DNA of 41,159 nucleotides from Scatomorpha gallistercoris (GTDB lineage Bacteria > Bacillota > Clostridia > Oscillospirales > Oscillospiraceae): positions 1-41,159 of the forward strand of contig DVFX01000064.1 in assembly GCA_018713005.1 (NCBI GenBank), read 5' to 3'. Below the pieces are notes generated by a model that worked only from the letters and a program-made list of their open reading frames with translations, did no database searches and was not told the DNA's origin. Below are positions 1-6,436 of this stretch, one piece after another (position 1 is the first letter of the stretch; the number at the start of each line of letters is the position of its first letter). The position numbers and the translations under genes are program-made.

Positions 1-9
1 AATTCACAG

Positions 10-38
10 TTGCTAAAATTCTTCCTATGCGTTATAAT
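10..38 (+). promoter_or_regulatory. Promoter of SRP RNA
   Basis: TTGCTA at 10-15 and TATAAT at 33-38 are separated by 17 bp. The predicted start is near 45, just ahead of the 5' closing strand of the SRP RNA, so promoter and RNA boundary agree. Confidence 0.8.
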
Positions 39-44
39 ACGAGC

Positions 45-341
45 ACGGCCTTTCGCAAGGCTGCACCAGTCGGGGAGCTAGCGGTGCCCTGTAACCTGCA
101 ATCCGCTACAGCAGGGATGGATTCCTGAGAGAGGACTGTTCGATGTGCCGTCTGCCCACAGTAAGCGGCGTTGAAGTCCCGGTCTCGCGCAACGTATTCC
201 CGTGAACCATGTCAGGCGGGGAACCGAGCAGCATTAAGCGGGTCCATATGTGTGCCGTGAGGCTGCCGGGGCCGAGTTGGCTGCTGTGGTAACGGGCGTG
301 TCGGCCGTTCAATCAAGGGTGTGCAGTCTTGCGAAAGGCCG
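45..341 (+). ncRNA. ffs: Signal recognition particle RNA, large Firmicutes type
   Basis: This is the RNA scaffold of the signal recognition particle, which with Ffh targets nascent membrane and secreted proteins. The helix 8 core is at 211-233: GTCAGG, a CGG/CCG stem closing a GGAA tetraloop at 220-223, then AGCAGCA. The Alu-domain motif around 90-110 (gtgccctgtaacctgcaat) marks the long form found in Bacillus and Clostridia. The ends pair: ggcctttcgcaaggctgcac at 47-66 is complementary, with a few G-U pairs, to the strand at 319-340. Position immediately upstream of dnaX is the usual Firmicutes arrangement. No U-rich terminator follows directly, so the 3' end is set from the closing helix. 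Confidence 0.95.
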
Positions 342-349
342 CGTCGTCG

Positions 350-453
350 GCGCGGACTTCGTATCTTTCGCTTCCACGCAAGCGTGAAAGCTCAATCACT
401 TCGTCGCGCCTCCTCTCAAAACCAAACCCGCTGCGCTGGGCTTCGGTTTTGTA
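350..453. repeat. 104-bp direct repeat, copy 1 (structured element)
   Basis: This copy matches 523-626 at all but three of 104 positions, offset by 173 bp. It contains a stem-loop at about 371-390 (CTTCCACGC / GCGTGAAAG, one mismatch) and a second weak hairpin from the AAAACC run at about 418 to GGTTTT at 445-450. A 55-bp core (363-417) aligns without gaps to 21038-21092 with a covarying stem, so this is probably a family of structured intergenic repeats. Function is unknown. Confidence 0.8.
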
Positions 454-478
454 AACAGGGATTGTGCAAAGTCCTCTC

Positions 479-505
479 AAAAAGAAAGCCGGAGGCTTCC
501 TTTTT
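479..505. terminator. Possible bidirectional terminator hairpin between the repeats
   Basis: AAAAAG-A-AAGCC, loop GGA, GGCTT-C-CTTTTT forms a hairpin with one A-C mismatch; the A and T tracts lie in the stem. It could end the SRP RNA transcript on the plus strand. The stem is short, so the call is tentative. Confidence 0.4.
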
Positions 506-522
506 GCAAACGTCCGGTTTTT

Positions 523-626
523 GCGCGGACTTCGTATCTTTCGCTTCCACGCAAGCGTGAAAGCTCAATCACTTCGTCGCGCCTCCTCTCAAAACCTAAC
601 CCGCTGCGCTGGGCTTCAATTTTGTA
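523..626. repeat. 104-bp direct repeat, copy 2 (structured element)
   Basis: This is the second copy of the element at 350-453; the stem-loop is identical. Two of the three differences fall in the distal hairpin, where GG at 445-446 becomes AA and weakens the pairing with AAAACC. It ends about 90 bp before dnaX. Confidence 0.8.
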
Positions 627-715
627 TTCTGTCTTTCTTCGGCGAGGATACCTTATTTCTGCTCCGGATTCCGGTTTACACCTACCTTATACCATTTAGA
701 AAGGACTTGGGCGTC

Positions 716-2536
716 ATTTATCAGGCTCTATACCGCAAATACCGTCCCCGCACCTTTGACGATGTCTGGGGTCAGGAAAACATAACCGAGACGCTCAAGC
801 AGCAGGTCACGACCGGGCGCACTAGCCATGCCTATCTCTTCGTCGGCACTCGCGGCACCGGCAAGACCACCTGCGCCAAGCTGCTCGCCCGCGCCGTAAA
901 CTGCGAGCATCCGGTAAACGGAAGCCCCTGCAACGAGTGCGCGGCATGCAGAGGCATCGAAGCCGGCACCGTCATGGATGTCGTCGAGATAGACGCCGCC
1001 AGCAACAACGGCGTGGACAACATCCGCGCCCTGCGCGACGAAGCCATCTTCTCCCCCGCCACCGTAAAAAAACGCGTATACATAGTTGACGAGGTACACA
1101 TGCTCTCGTCCAGCGCCTTCAACGCGCTGCTTAAGATACTCGAAGAGCCGCCGGAACATCTGATGTTCATCCTCGCCACGACCGAGCTGCGAAAGGTCCC
1201 CGCGACTATACTCTCGCGCTGCCAGCGCTTCAACTTCCGGCGTTTGGACGCGGATGTCATTGCAAAGCGCCTGTCCTACGTCGCCAGGAATGAGGCCATC
1301 AACCTCACTGAAGGCGCCGCGAGGCTGCTTGCACGTCTGGCAGACGGCGGCATGCGCGACGCGCTGAGCCTGCTTGACCAGTGCTCGGGGCGTGAGCTCA
1401 TAGACGAAAACGTGGTGCTCGAAACCACCGGTGCCGCCGGAAGCGAGCGCATTGCAAAGCTGCTCGAGGCCATTGCCTCACACGACAGCGGCGCGGTCCT
1501 CGGCCTTTTCGCAGAGCTCTGGAGCGACGGGAAGGACCCCGCCGGAGTGCTCAGCGACCTGAACGGCCTGATGAGGGATGCCCTCATTCTCTCCGTTGCG
1601 CCCAAGGGCGGCGGCTCCCTGGTGTCCGGCGCGTACAGTATGGAGCTCCTAAAACGCTTCGGCACGCTTTTCACGCGTGAAGAGCTGCTGCACAACATGA
1701 CGGCGGCGCAGGAAGGCATGAGCCAGCTGCGCGACAGCCCCAGCGCCAGGACCACGGCCGAACTTACGCTCGTGCGCCTCTGCACCCCCTCGCTCGACCC
1801 TTCGGCCCTGGAATCACGTCTGAGCCGCGTGGAGCGTATGCTCGAGGGCGGCGTCACGATTGCACCGGCTCACTCTGTCACTTCGGAGCCCGCCGCGTCG
1901 AAGGCCGCGCCAATCCCGGAACCTCTGCCTGTACTCGAGCCCACTCCGGAGCCCGCCAGGGCCGAGGAGCCCACGGTTGAGCCGGAGCGCGCCGAGAGCA
2001 GCTATGACGAAGCGCCGCCATGGAGCGACGAGGACGCGCCGCCTCTCAGGGACGGCGGCATGGCCTATCCTGCGCCCGGCAGCGACACGCCGCCCTGGCA
2101 TGAGGAGCCGAAGGCGGACGAGCCTGTTCGCATGCCCACCCCCGAGCGCGAGGCAGCGCAGCCCATACCCGTGCCGGTACCCGAGCGCGCGCCGGAGCCG
2201 GAGATCCCTCCGTCCGGAGACGGATTTAATTGGGACAGCTTCGTTTCACTCGTCGGCCCCAAGCTAAGCCGCGGCTATGCTATGCTCTTCCGCAGCGCGT
2301 CTGAGGCCAGCGGTGAGCTCAACGGCGACGTGTTGACGGTCTATCTCTCCGCCGGGATACTCTACAACGGCCTGAACAATCCGGCCAGCATTGAGGCGAT
2401 GCGCTCTGCTGCAAAGGAGCTGACCGGACGAGACATAAACGTACGCCTGGCCGAGCTGGGTGACGCCATGCAGCGGAATTTGGATGAGCTGCGGGCCTTC
2501 AAGGAAGTACGATTCATCAGAAAGGATGGTAATTGA
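716..2536 (+). CDS. dnaX: DNA polymerase III subunit gamma/tau
   Basis: This is the clamp-loader ATPase that loads the beta clamp and, through its tau tail, ties the loader to the polymerase. It shows Walker A GTRGTGKT (44-51), zinc cysteines C63, C72, C75 and C78, Walker B VYIVDE (121-126) and the SRC sensor motif (167-169). A Pro/Glu-rich linker (about 390-500) leads to a tau-type C-terminal domain ending near 606, so this is a full tau form. The family's N-terminus, MYQALYRKYRP, begins at an ATT codon at 716, which has AAGGA 10 nt upstream. The alternative TTG at 707 sits 1 nt from the Shine-Dalgarno and adds three unconserved residues; the upstream ATG at 464 lies in repeat DNA. The stop is separated from ybaB by one base. 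Confidence 0.96.
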   Translation: MYQALYRKYRPRTFDDVWGQENITETLKQQVTTGRTSHAYLFVGTRGTGKTTCAKLLARAVNCEHPVNGSPCNECAACRGIEAGTVMDVVEIDAASNNGVDNIRALRDEAIFSPATVKKRVYIVDEVHMLSSSAFNALLKILEEPPEHLMFILATTELRKVPATILSRCQRFNFRRLDADVIAKRLSYVARNEAINLTEGAARLLARLADGGMRDALSLLDQCSGRELIDENVVLETTGAAGSERIAKLLEAIASHDSGAVLGLFAELWSDGKDPAGVLSDLNGLMRDALILSVAPKGGGSLVSGAYSMELLKRFGTLFTREELLHNMTAAQEGMSQLRDSPSARTTAELTLVRLCTPSLDPSALESRLSRVERMLEGGVTIAPAHSVTSEPAASKAAPIPEPLPVLEPTPEPARAEEPTVEPERAESSYDEAPPWSDEDAPPLRDGGMAYPAPGSDTPPWHEEPKADEPVRMPTPEREAAQPIPVPVPERAPEPEIPPSGDGFNWDSFVSLVGPKLSRGYAMLFRSASEASGELNGDVLTVYLSAGILYNGLNNPASIEAMRSAAKELTGRDINVRLAELGDAMQRNLDELRAFKEVRFIRKDGN

Positions 2537-2537
2537 T

Positions 2538-2885
2538 ATGGCTAAAGGCGGTTTCCGCGGTGGATACGGCGGCATGGGCGGCATGAGCCAGGCCAATATG
2601 ATGAAGCAGGCGCAGAAGATGCAGCAGGAGCTGGCCAAGATGCAGGCAGAGCTCGAGGCGAGCACCTTCACCGCCACGGCGGGCGGCGGCGTTGTCAAGG
2701 CCACCGTCAGCGGCAAGCGTGAGCTGACCGCGCTCGAGATAGACCCCGATGCGGTCGACCCCGAGGACGTCGAGATGCTCCAGGACATGGTGATAGCCGC
2801 CGTCAACGAGGCCATGCGCAAGGTCGAAGAGGCCAGCGGCGCTGGTATGAGCAAGATAACCGGCATGAAGGGCCTTCCCTTCTAA
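2538..2885 (+). CDS. ybaB: YbaB/EbfC family nucleoid-associated protein
   Basis: The product is a 115-residue DNA-binding protein of the YbaB/EbfC family, which forms dimers that bind DNA and is commonly encoded next to dnaX and recR. The N-terminus is Gly/Met-rich (KGGFRGGYGGMGGM), followed by a long helix (QANMMKQAQKMQQELAKMQ) and the conserved stretch with the TATAGGGVVKATVSG and EIDPD motifs. The start at 2538 is one base after the dnaX stop, with GGAT about 11 nt upstream, so the two genes are co-transcribed and probably translationally coupled. The usual third gene, recR, is not present; a strong terminator follows at once. Confidence 0.95.
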   Translation: MAKGGFRGGYGGMGGMSQANMMKQAQKMQQELAKMQAELEASTFTATAGGGVVKATVSGKRELTALEIDPDAVDPEDVEMLQDMVIAAVNEAMRKVEEASGAGMSKITGMKGLPF

Positions 2886-2898
2886 AGCTAAAATGCGA

Positions 2899-2938
2899 AA
2901 CAGCCCCGAAGCTCTTTCAGCTTCGGGGCTGTTTTTAT
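2899..2938 (+). terminator. Intrinsic terminator of dnaX-ybaB
   Basis: A perfect 14-bp stem, ACAGCCCCGAAGCT (2901-2914) with AGCTTCGGGGCTGT (2920-2933), has a 5-nt loop and a T-tract to 2937. It closes the operon 15 nt after the ybaB stop and overlaps the end of the convergent gene. Confidence 0.9.
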
Positions 2939-3195
2939 TTGCCTTTGCGCTTTCTCACGGCCTCGGTCAGCAGGTACTCTATCTGCCCGTTGATGCTTCG
3001 GAAGTCAGCCTCGGCCCAGGCGGCTATCTCATCCCACAGCTGCGGAGACAGGCGCAGGATTATCTGCTTTTTTGCGTTTTCCGCCTTCTTTACCGCCTTT
3101 TCGCGGCTCTTAATCTCGCGCTCCAGCGCCTCTATGCGCTCAAGCCGCTCCCGGAGGGCCGCTTCCCTCTCCTCCGGCGTAATCTTATCCGGCAT
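2935..3195 (-). CDS. Small Arc/ribbon-helix-helix-like protein, partner of the SPFH gene
   Basis: The 86-residue protein has two parts. Residues 5-45 are a very charged helix (Glu/Arg/Lys), likely a coiled coil. The C-terminal half (KQIILRLSPQLWDEIAAWAE followed by RSINGQIEYLLTEAVRK) has the pattern of an Arc-type ribbon-helix-helix: a short strand, a helix, a Ser/Asn turn and a second helix. RHH proteins are DNA-binding dimers, often autoregulators. The start overlaps the SPFH stop by one base (TGATG) and there is no good Shine-Dalgarno, so translation is probably coupled. Three ATATC half-sites at 11-bp spacing over the operon promoter are a plausible target, which is an inference. The stop lies in the terminator region shared with ybaB. 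Confidence 0.75.
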   Translation of the reverse strand: MPDKITPEEREAALRERLERIEALEREIKSREKAVKKAENAKKQIILRLSPQLWDEIAAWAEADFRSINGQIEYLLTEAVRKRKGK

Positions 3196-4211
3196 CAGTA
3201 TATGGAGCCGGTGTTGACAATGGGCTGGGTGTCATGGCTGCCGCAGAGCACGACGAGCAGATTGCTGACCATAGCGGCCTTGCGCTCGTCGTCGAGCACG
3301 ACCACTGAGTCCTCGTCGAGCTTGTCGATTGCCATCTTGACCATGCCCACCGCACCGTCAACTATCTTCTGCCTGGCCGCTATGACCGCCGCAGCCTGCT
3401 GGCGCTGAAGCATCGCGGCGGCTATCTCCTCGGCGTAAGCGAGATGGGTTATGCGCACCTCCTCGACGACTATTCCGGCATCAGCCACACGCTTTTGCAG
3501 CTCCGACTTCATGCTGTCTGCAATCTCCTGGCTGGAGCCGCGCAGGGTCTTTTCGCCGGCCATGTCCTGCTCATCCTCGTCGAAGATGTCATAGGGATAG
3601 AGGCGCGCTATATTTCGGATGGTGCTGTCCGTCTGCGTCGAGAGGAAGCTGGGGTAGTCCTCGACGTTGAACACCGCCGCCGTGGGGTTGGCAACGTGCC
3701 AGATGACCACCGCGCCGATGATTATCGGGTTGCCAAGCACGTCGTTGACCTTCTGGCGGCCGTTATCCAGCGTCATCGTCTTGAGGGAAACGCGCGCCCT
3801 CGTACTCACAATCTCCGTCGTGGAGCTGGGATTGCCGCCGGCCTCCTTCTCCTTCTTGGCCTTCTCTGCAGCGGCCTTGTTGTACGCGGGGCTGATGGCT
3901 GAGCAGAAGGGGTTCACAAAGTAATATCCAGACTCCTTCACCGTGCCGTAATACTGGCCGAACAGGGTCAGAACCAGCGCCTCGTTGGGGCGCACGGTCT
4001 TTAGTCCCGCCAGCAGGATGAAAAATGCTATGAACATCACTATACCGGCTATGAGCAGCAGAGCGCCGAACAGGACCTTGCCTGCACCGAAGAGCGCCAC
4101 GCTGACGCACATGAGCACCACGCTCGCCACCAGCATGACCAGGTCCATTATAAGTACCGGTATGCCCTTTGCTGGGTCTATCACCTTCTCGGTTACCATT
4201 TCCGTATTCAT
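3195..4211 (-). CDS. SPFH (stomatin/prohibitin/flotillin/HflK) domain membrane protein
   Basis: The 338-residue protein has two hydrophobic segments near residues 17-45 and 50-70, then the SPFH signature starting around residue 70 (GLKTVRPNEALVLTLFGQYY). A canonical SPFH fold follows, with the conserved ITHLAYAEEIAAAMLQRQQA helix that promotes oligomerisation around 255-275. SPFH proteins build large membrane-associated rings or microdomains and scaffold proteases or other partners. An unusual insert of Lys/Glu residues (AAAEKAKKEKEAGG) sits early in the SPFH domain. The start has GAGGAGG 7 nt upstream. It is the first gene of a two-gene operon with the RHH protein. Confidence 0.9.
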   Translation of the reverse strand: MNTEMVTEKVIDPAKGIPVLIMDLVMLVASVVLMCVSVALFGAGKVLFGALLLIAGIVMFIAFFILLAGLKTVRPNEALVLTLFGQYYGTVKESGYYFVNPFCSAISPAYNKAAAEKAKKEKEAGGNPSSTTEIVSTRARVSLKTMTLDNGRQKVNDVLGNPIIIGAVVIWHVANPTAAVFNVEDYPSFLSTQTDSTIRNIARLYPYDIFDEDEQDMAGEKTLRGSSQEIADSMKSELQKRVADAGIVVEEVRITHLAYAEEIAAAMLQRQQAAAVIAARQKIVDGAVGMVKMAIDKLDEDSVVVLDDERKAAMVSNLLVVLCGSHDTQPIVNTGSIY

Positions 4212-4235
4212 TGTATTTCCTCCTCGTGTTTTTGA

Positions 4236-4284
4236 GATATCGTTTTGATATCACATTTATATCACATCGTGGAGGCTTTGTCAA
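4236..4284 (-). promoter_or_regulatory. Promoter and phased operator of the SPFH-RHH operon
   Basis: On the minus strand, TTGACA (4284-4279), a 17-bp spacer and TATAAA (4261-4256) form a near-consensus promoter whose -35 overlaps the dinB 3' end. On the plus strand, GATATC at 4236 and 4247 and TATATC at 4258 are repeated at exactly 11 bp; the last two extend to ATATCACA. The array runs from the -10 box into the leader, where a bound protein would block transcription. Confidence 0.7.
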
Positions 4285-5537
4285 GAGCCGGCGTCCGCCG
4301 TTTCCTTGAGTTTGCGCACAAAGGTGTACTCCTCCTGTGCCAGGGGCAGCGCCATGTCCTTGTCTGCAAAGACCGAGCCGCGCAGGACTATGTCAGCGCC
4401 GAAGCGCTCCCGCAGGGAGTCTATAGCCGAGTCGAGCCGCCTCTGGCTGTCGTAACGCCTGTAGTCCGTGAAGATGTCCATCTGTTCGTCGGGCGAATAT
4501 GACAGGTGTTCTGCGCGGATGGAGAGGCTCCTGAGCGGGTTTGGCCAGCTGTGGTTCGCGTCCAGCAGTCCCAAGGACACATTTATCAGCTCTTCAACGC
4601 AGTCGGTGTAGTGACTGAGCATCGTCCTGCGGCTTGTCCAGTCCAGCCCTTTCGCGTCGCGCATCTCCAGGGTCACAACCTTACATAGTGCGCCCGCACG
4701 GCGCAGCCTGGCTCCCACGCTCTCGCAAAGGCTGACCACCACCGGCAGGGCGTCGGCGCGCGAGCGCATATCTCTCGGCGTGGTCGTACCGTTGCCTATG
4801 CTTTTGGCCGCCTTGTACTCGTCCGGGCGCAGCACCTTTGACGGGTCGAGACCGTTTGCGCAGTCGTACAGCGTCTCCCCCGCCTTGCCGAATGCACTGC
4901 GCAAATAGTGCTTGGGCACTGCGGCCAGGTCCCCTATCGTCCTGACCCCCATGCGTGAAAGCCTCGCCCCCGTGGCCCGGCCAACATACAGCAGGTCCGA
5001 CACCGGCAGCCGCCAAACTATGTCACGGTAATTTTCACGCGTTATCTCCGTGACGGCGTCCGGCTTGCGGTAATCCGAACCGAGCTTGGCAAAGGCCTTG
5101 TTCCAGGACACTCCCACGCTAACCGTGAGACCGAGCTCGCGCTTCACCCGCTCGCGTATCTCGTTTGCGCACTTCGCGCCGCTCCCGGCGCGTACACAGC
5201 CTGTTACGTCCAGCCAGCTCTCGTCTATGCCGAAAGGCTCTCGCCTGTCGGTGTAATCCGCGTATATCTCCTGCACTTTGCGCGCAAAGTAGATATAGCG
5301 CTCAAAATGCGGCGGAACCACGATGAGCTCCGGGCAGCATTGGCGGGCCTGCCAAACAGTCATGCCGGTTTTTACGCCGGTGCGCTTCGCCTCCTCGCTC
5401 TTGGCAAGTATTATCCCGTGCCTACGCTCCGCATCTCCGCCAACCGCAACCGCCTTCCCCATCAGGCTTGGGTCATACAGCTGCTCTACGCTGGCATAGC
5501 AGGCGTTGATGTCCGAATGTAAAATGACCCTATCCAT
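4281..5537 (-). CDS. dinB: Y-family DNA polymerase (DinB/Pol IV-like)
   Basis: This is a translesion polymerase, 418 residues. The first catalytic aspartate is D9 in LHSDINACYASVE and the second acidic pair is D105/E106 in FGIDESWLDVTG, so the active site is intact. Y14 is at the steric-gate position. The little-finger region follows from about 250. An ATG at 5546 would add three residues but lies inside the -10 box, so the start is the ATG at 5537, which falls 7 nt after TATAAT. The transcript therefore has little or no leader. No clamp-binding motif was identified with confidence. Confidence 0.93.
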   Translation of the reverse strand: MDRVILHSDINACYASVEQLYDPSLMGKAVAVGGDAERRHGIILAKSEEAKRTGVKTGMTVWQARQCCPELIVVPPHFERYIYFARKVQEIYADYTDRREPFGIDESWLDVTGCVRAGSGAKCANEIRERVKRELGLTVSVGVSWNKAFAKLGSDYRKPDAVTEITRENYRDIVWRLPVSDLLYVGRATGARLSRMGVRTIGDLAAVPKHYLRSAFGKAGETLYDCANGLDPSKVLRPDEYKAAKSIGNGTTTPRDMRSRADALPVVVSLCESVGARLRRAGALCKVVTLEMRDAKGLDWTSRRTMLSHYTDCVEELINVSLGLLDANHSWPNPLRSLSIRAEHLSYSPDEQMDIFTDYRRYDSQRRLDSAIDSLRERFGADIVLRGSVFADKDMALPLAQEEYTFVRKLKETADAGS

Positions 5538-5540
5538 ACA

Positions 5541-5573
5541 AGACATTATAATGTCTCATAAAGATAAGGTCAA
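5541..5573 (-). promoter_or_regulatory. dinB promoter with palindrome over the -10 box
   Basis: TTGACC (5573-5568), a 17-bp spacer and TATAAT (5550-5545) lie on the minus strand. The -10 box is the centre of a perfect 16-bp palindrome, agacattataatgtct (5541-5556). This is not the GAAC-N4-GTTC LexA box usual in Firmicutes, so another repressor is possible. The predicted start is at 5538 or 5537, the first base of the ATG. Confidence 0.75.
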
Positions 5574-5581
5574 GTGTAATT

Positions 5582-6220
5582 TTATCCTAATAAGATATTT
5601 TGCAGCTCATCAACGCTGTCTACGACAGTTACAGCCCCCGCCTTTTCAAGCTCTCCCGGCTCCGCGTATCCCCAGGAGACGCCGATACAGGGGATGCCGC
5701 AGCGCTTGGCGCCGCGCACGTCGTTTTCCCTGTCGCCTATCATTACGGCGCCGTCTCGCCCGAACCTGCCCAGCAGCTCGGTGATGACCTCCCACTTCTG
5801 CCCCCGCGTTCCGTCGAACTCGCTGCCCAGGACGTCGTCGAAGAGCCCGTCCAGGCCGTGGCTGCGGAGTATCTCGACCGTAAAAGCAGTAGGCTTGCCC
5901 GTTGCGACCGCCACATTCAGCCCCTGTGCCTTCAGAGTCCTGACCAGCCGCTCCACTCCGGGGTAGAGCTCGCACTCGTTCACGCCGTCCACGCTGTAGC
6001 GCTCACGGTACTTTTTCGTCATGGCTTTAGCCGTCTCCGCGTCCACATTGTATCTTGCGGCGAAGCACTCGCCCAGCGGCGGTCCGACGAAGCAGCGCAG
6101 CGCCCTCCAATCCGGCTCGGGATAGCCGAAGGCCTCGGCCGCATACTGTACGGACTTCATTATACCTTCGCCGGTGTCGAACACCGTGCCGTCAAAGTCA
6201 AACAGTGCTGTCTTGTACAA
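5582..6220 (-). CDS. HAD family hydrolase, phosphoglycolate phosphatase-like
   Basis: The 212-residue protein is a haloacid dehalogenase-type phosphatase. Motif I is DFDGTVFDT, with nucleophile D8 and acid/base D10; motif II is VATGK; a Lys lies at QKWEVI; motif IV is MIGDRENDV. The cap inserted between motifs I and II has the helical C1 pattern of the Gph/PpaX group, so phosphoglycolate, pyrophosphate or nucleoside monophosphates are possible substrates; the exact one cannot be read. The start is taken as TTG at 6220 because GAGGTGA sits 6 nt upstream. The GTG at 6229 is part of that Shine-Dalgarno and only 3 nt from the predicted transcript start. It ends 8 bp before the dinB -35 box. Confidence 0.88.
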   Translation of the reverse strand: MYKTALFDFDGTVFDTGEGIMKSVQYAAEAFGYPEPDWRALRCFVGPPLGECFAARYNVDAETAKAMTKKYRERYSVDGVNECELYPGVERLVRTLKAQGLNVAVATGKPTAFTVEILRSHGLDGLFDDVLGSEFDGTRGQKWEVITELLGRFGRDGAVMIGDRENDVRGAKRCGIPCIGVSWGYAEPGELEKAGAVTVVDSVDELQNILLG

Positions 6221-6238
6221 TATTCTCACCTCAACGGG

Positions 6239-6267
6239 ATTATATCCGCTGTATTTGCCGTTGTCAA
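6239..6267 (-). promoter_or_regulatory. Consensus promoter of the HAD gene
   Basis: TTGACA (6267-6262), 17 bp and TATAAT (6244-6239) match consensus at all 12 positions. The predicted start near 6232 leaves a leader of about 12 nt that is mostly the Shine-Dalgarno. Confidence 0.85.
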
Positions 6268-6302
6268 TCCGTTGCGAAAGCGCATAGTTTGGTATGAAAC
6301 TT

Positions 6303-6395
6303 CGCGCGCGGCCCGCTCTCCGTGAGCAGGGCTTCGCTCATCATTCCCGGTTGCCCGCTCACCGCCGGGATACGGCGCTTTGAGTTTCCGCCATG
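6303..6395. repeat. Structured intergenic segment with two hairpins
   Basis: Hairpin one pairs gcccgctc (6311-6318) with gagcagggc (6324-6332, one bulge). Hairpin two pairs tcccgg (6345-6350) with ccggga (6365-6370). The linker (cttcgctcatcattcc) resembles the linker of the structured repeat at 21038-21092, so this may be a diverged relative. The match is weak. Confidence 0.3.
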
Positions 6396-6436
6396 CCTTT
6401 GCATAGCGAAGAATCTGTGAAAATGAGGTAAACAAC

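Noticed and set aside
464..715. Upstream ATG extending dnaX by 84 residues
   Set aside because: The extra segment is translated repeat DNA with no Shine-Dalgarno and no family similarity.
1066..1072. A7 run in dnaX as a programmed frameshift site to make gamma
   Set aside because: It lies near codon 118, far before the end of the ATPase domains; a shift there would not give a gamma-like product, and no stimulatory hairpin is placed after it.
5544..5546. ATG three codons upstream as the dinB start
   Set aside because: It lies within the -10 hexamer, so it would not be in the mRNA.
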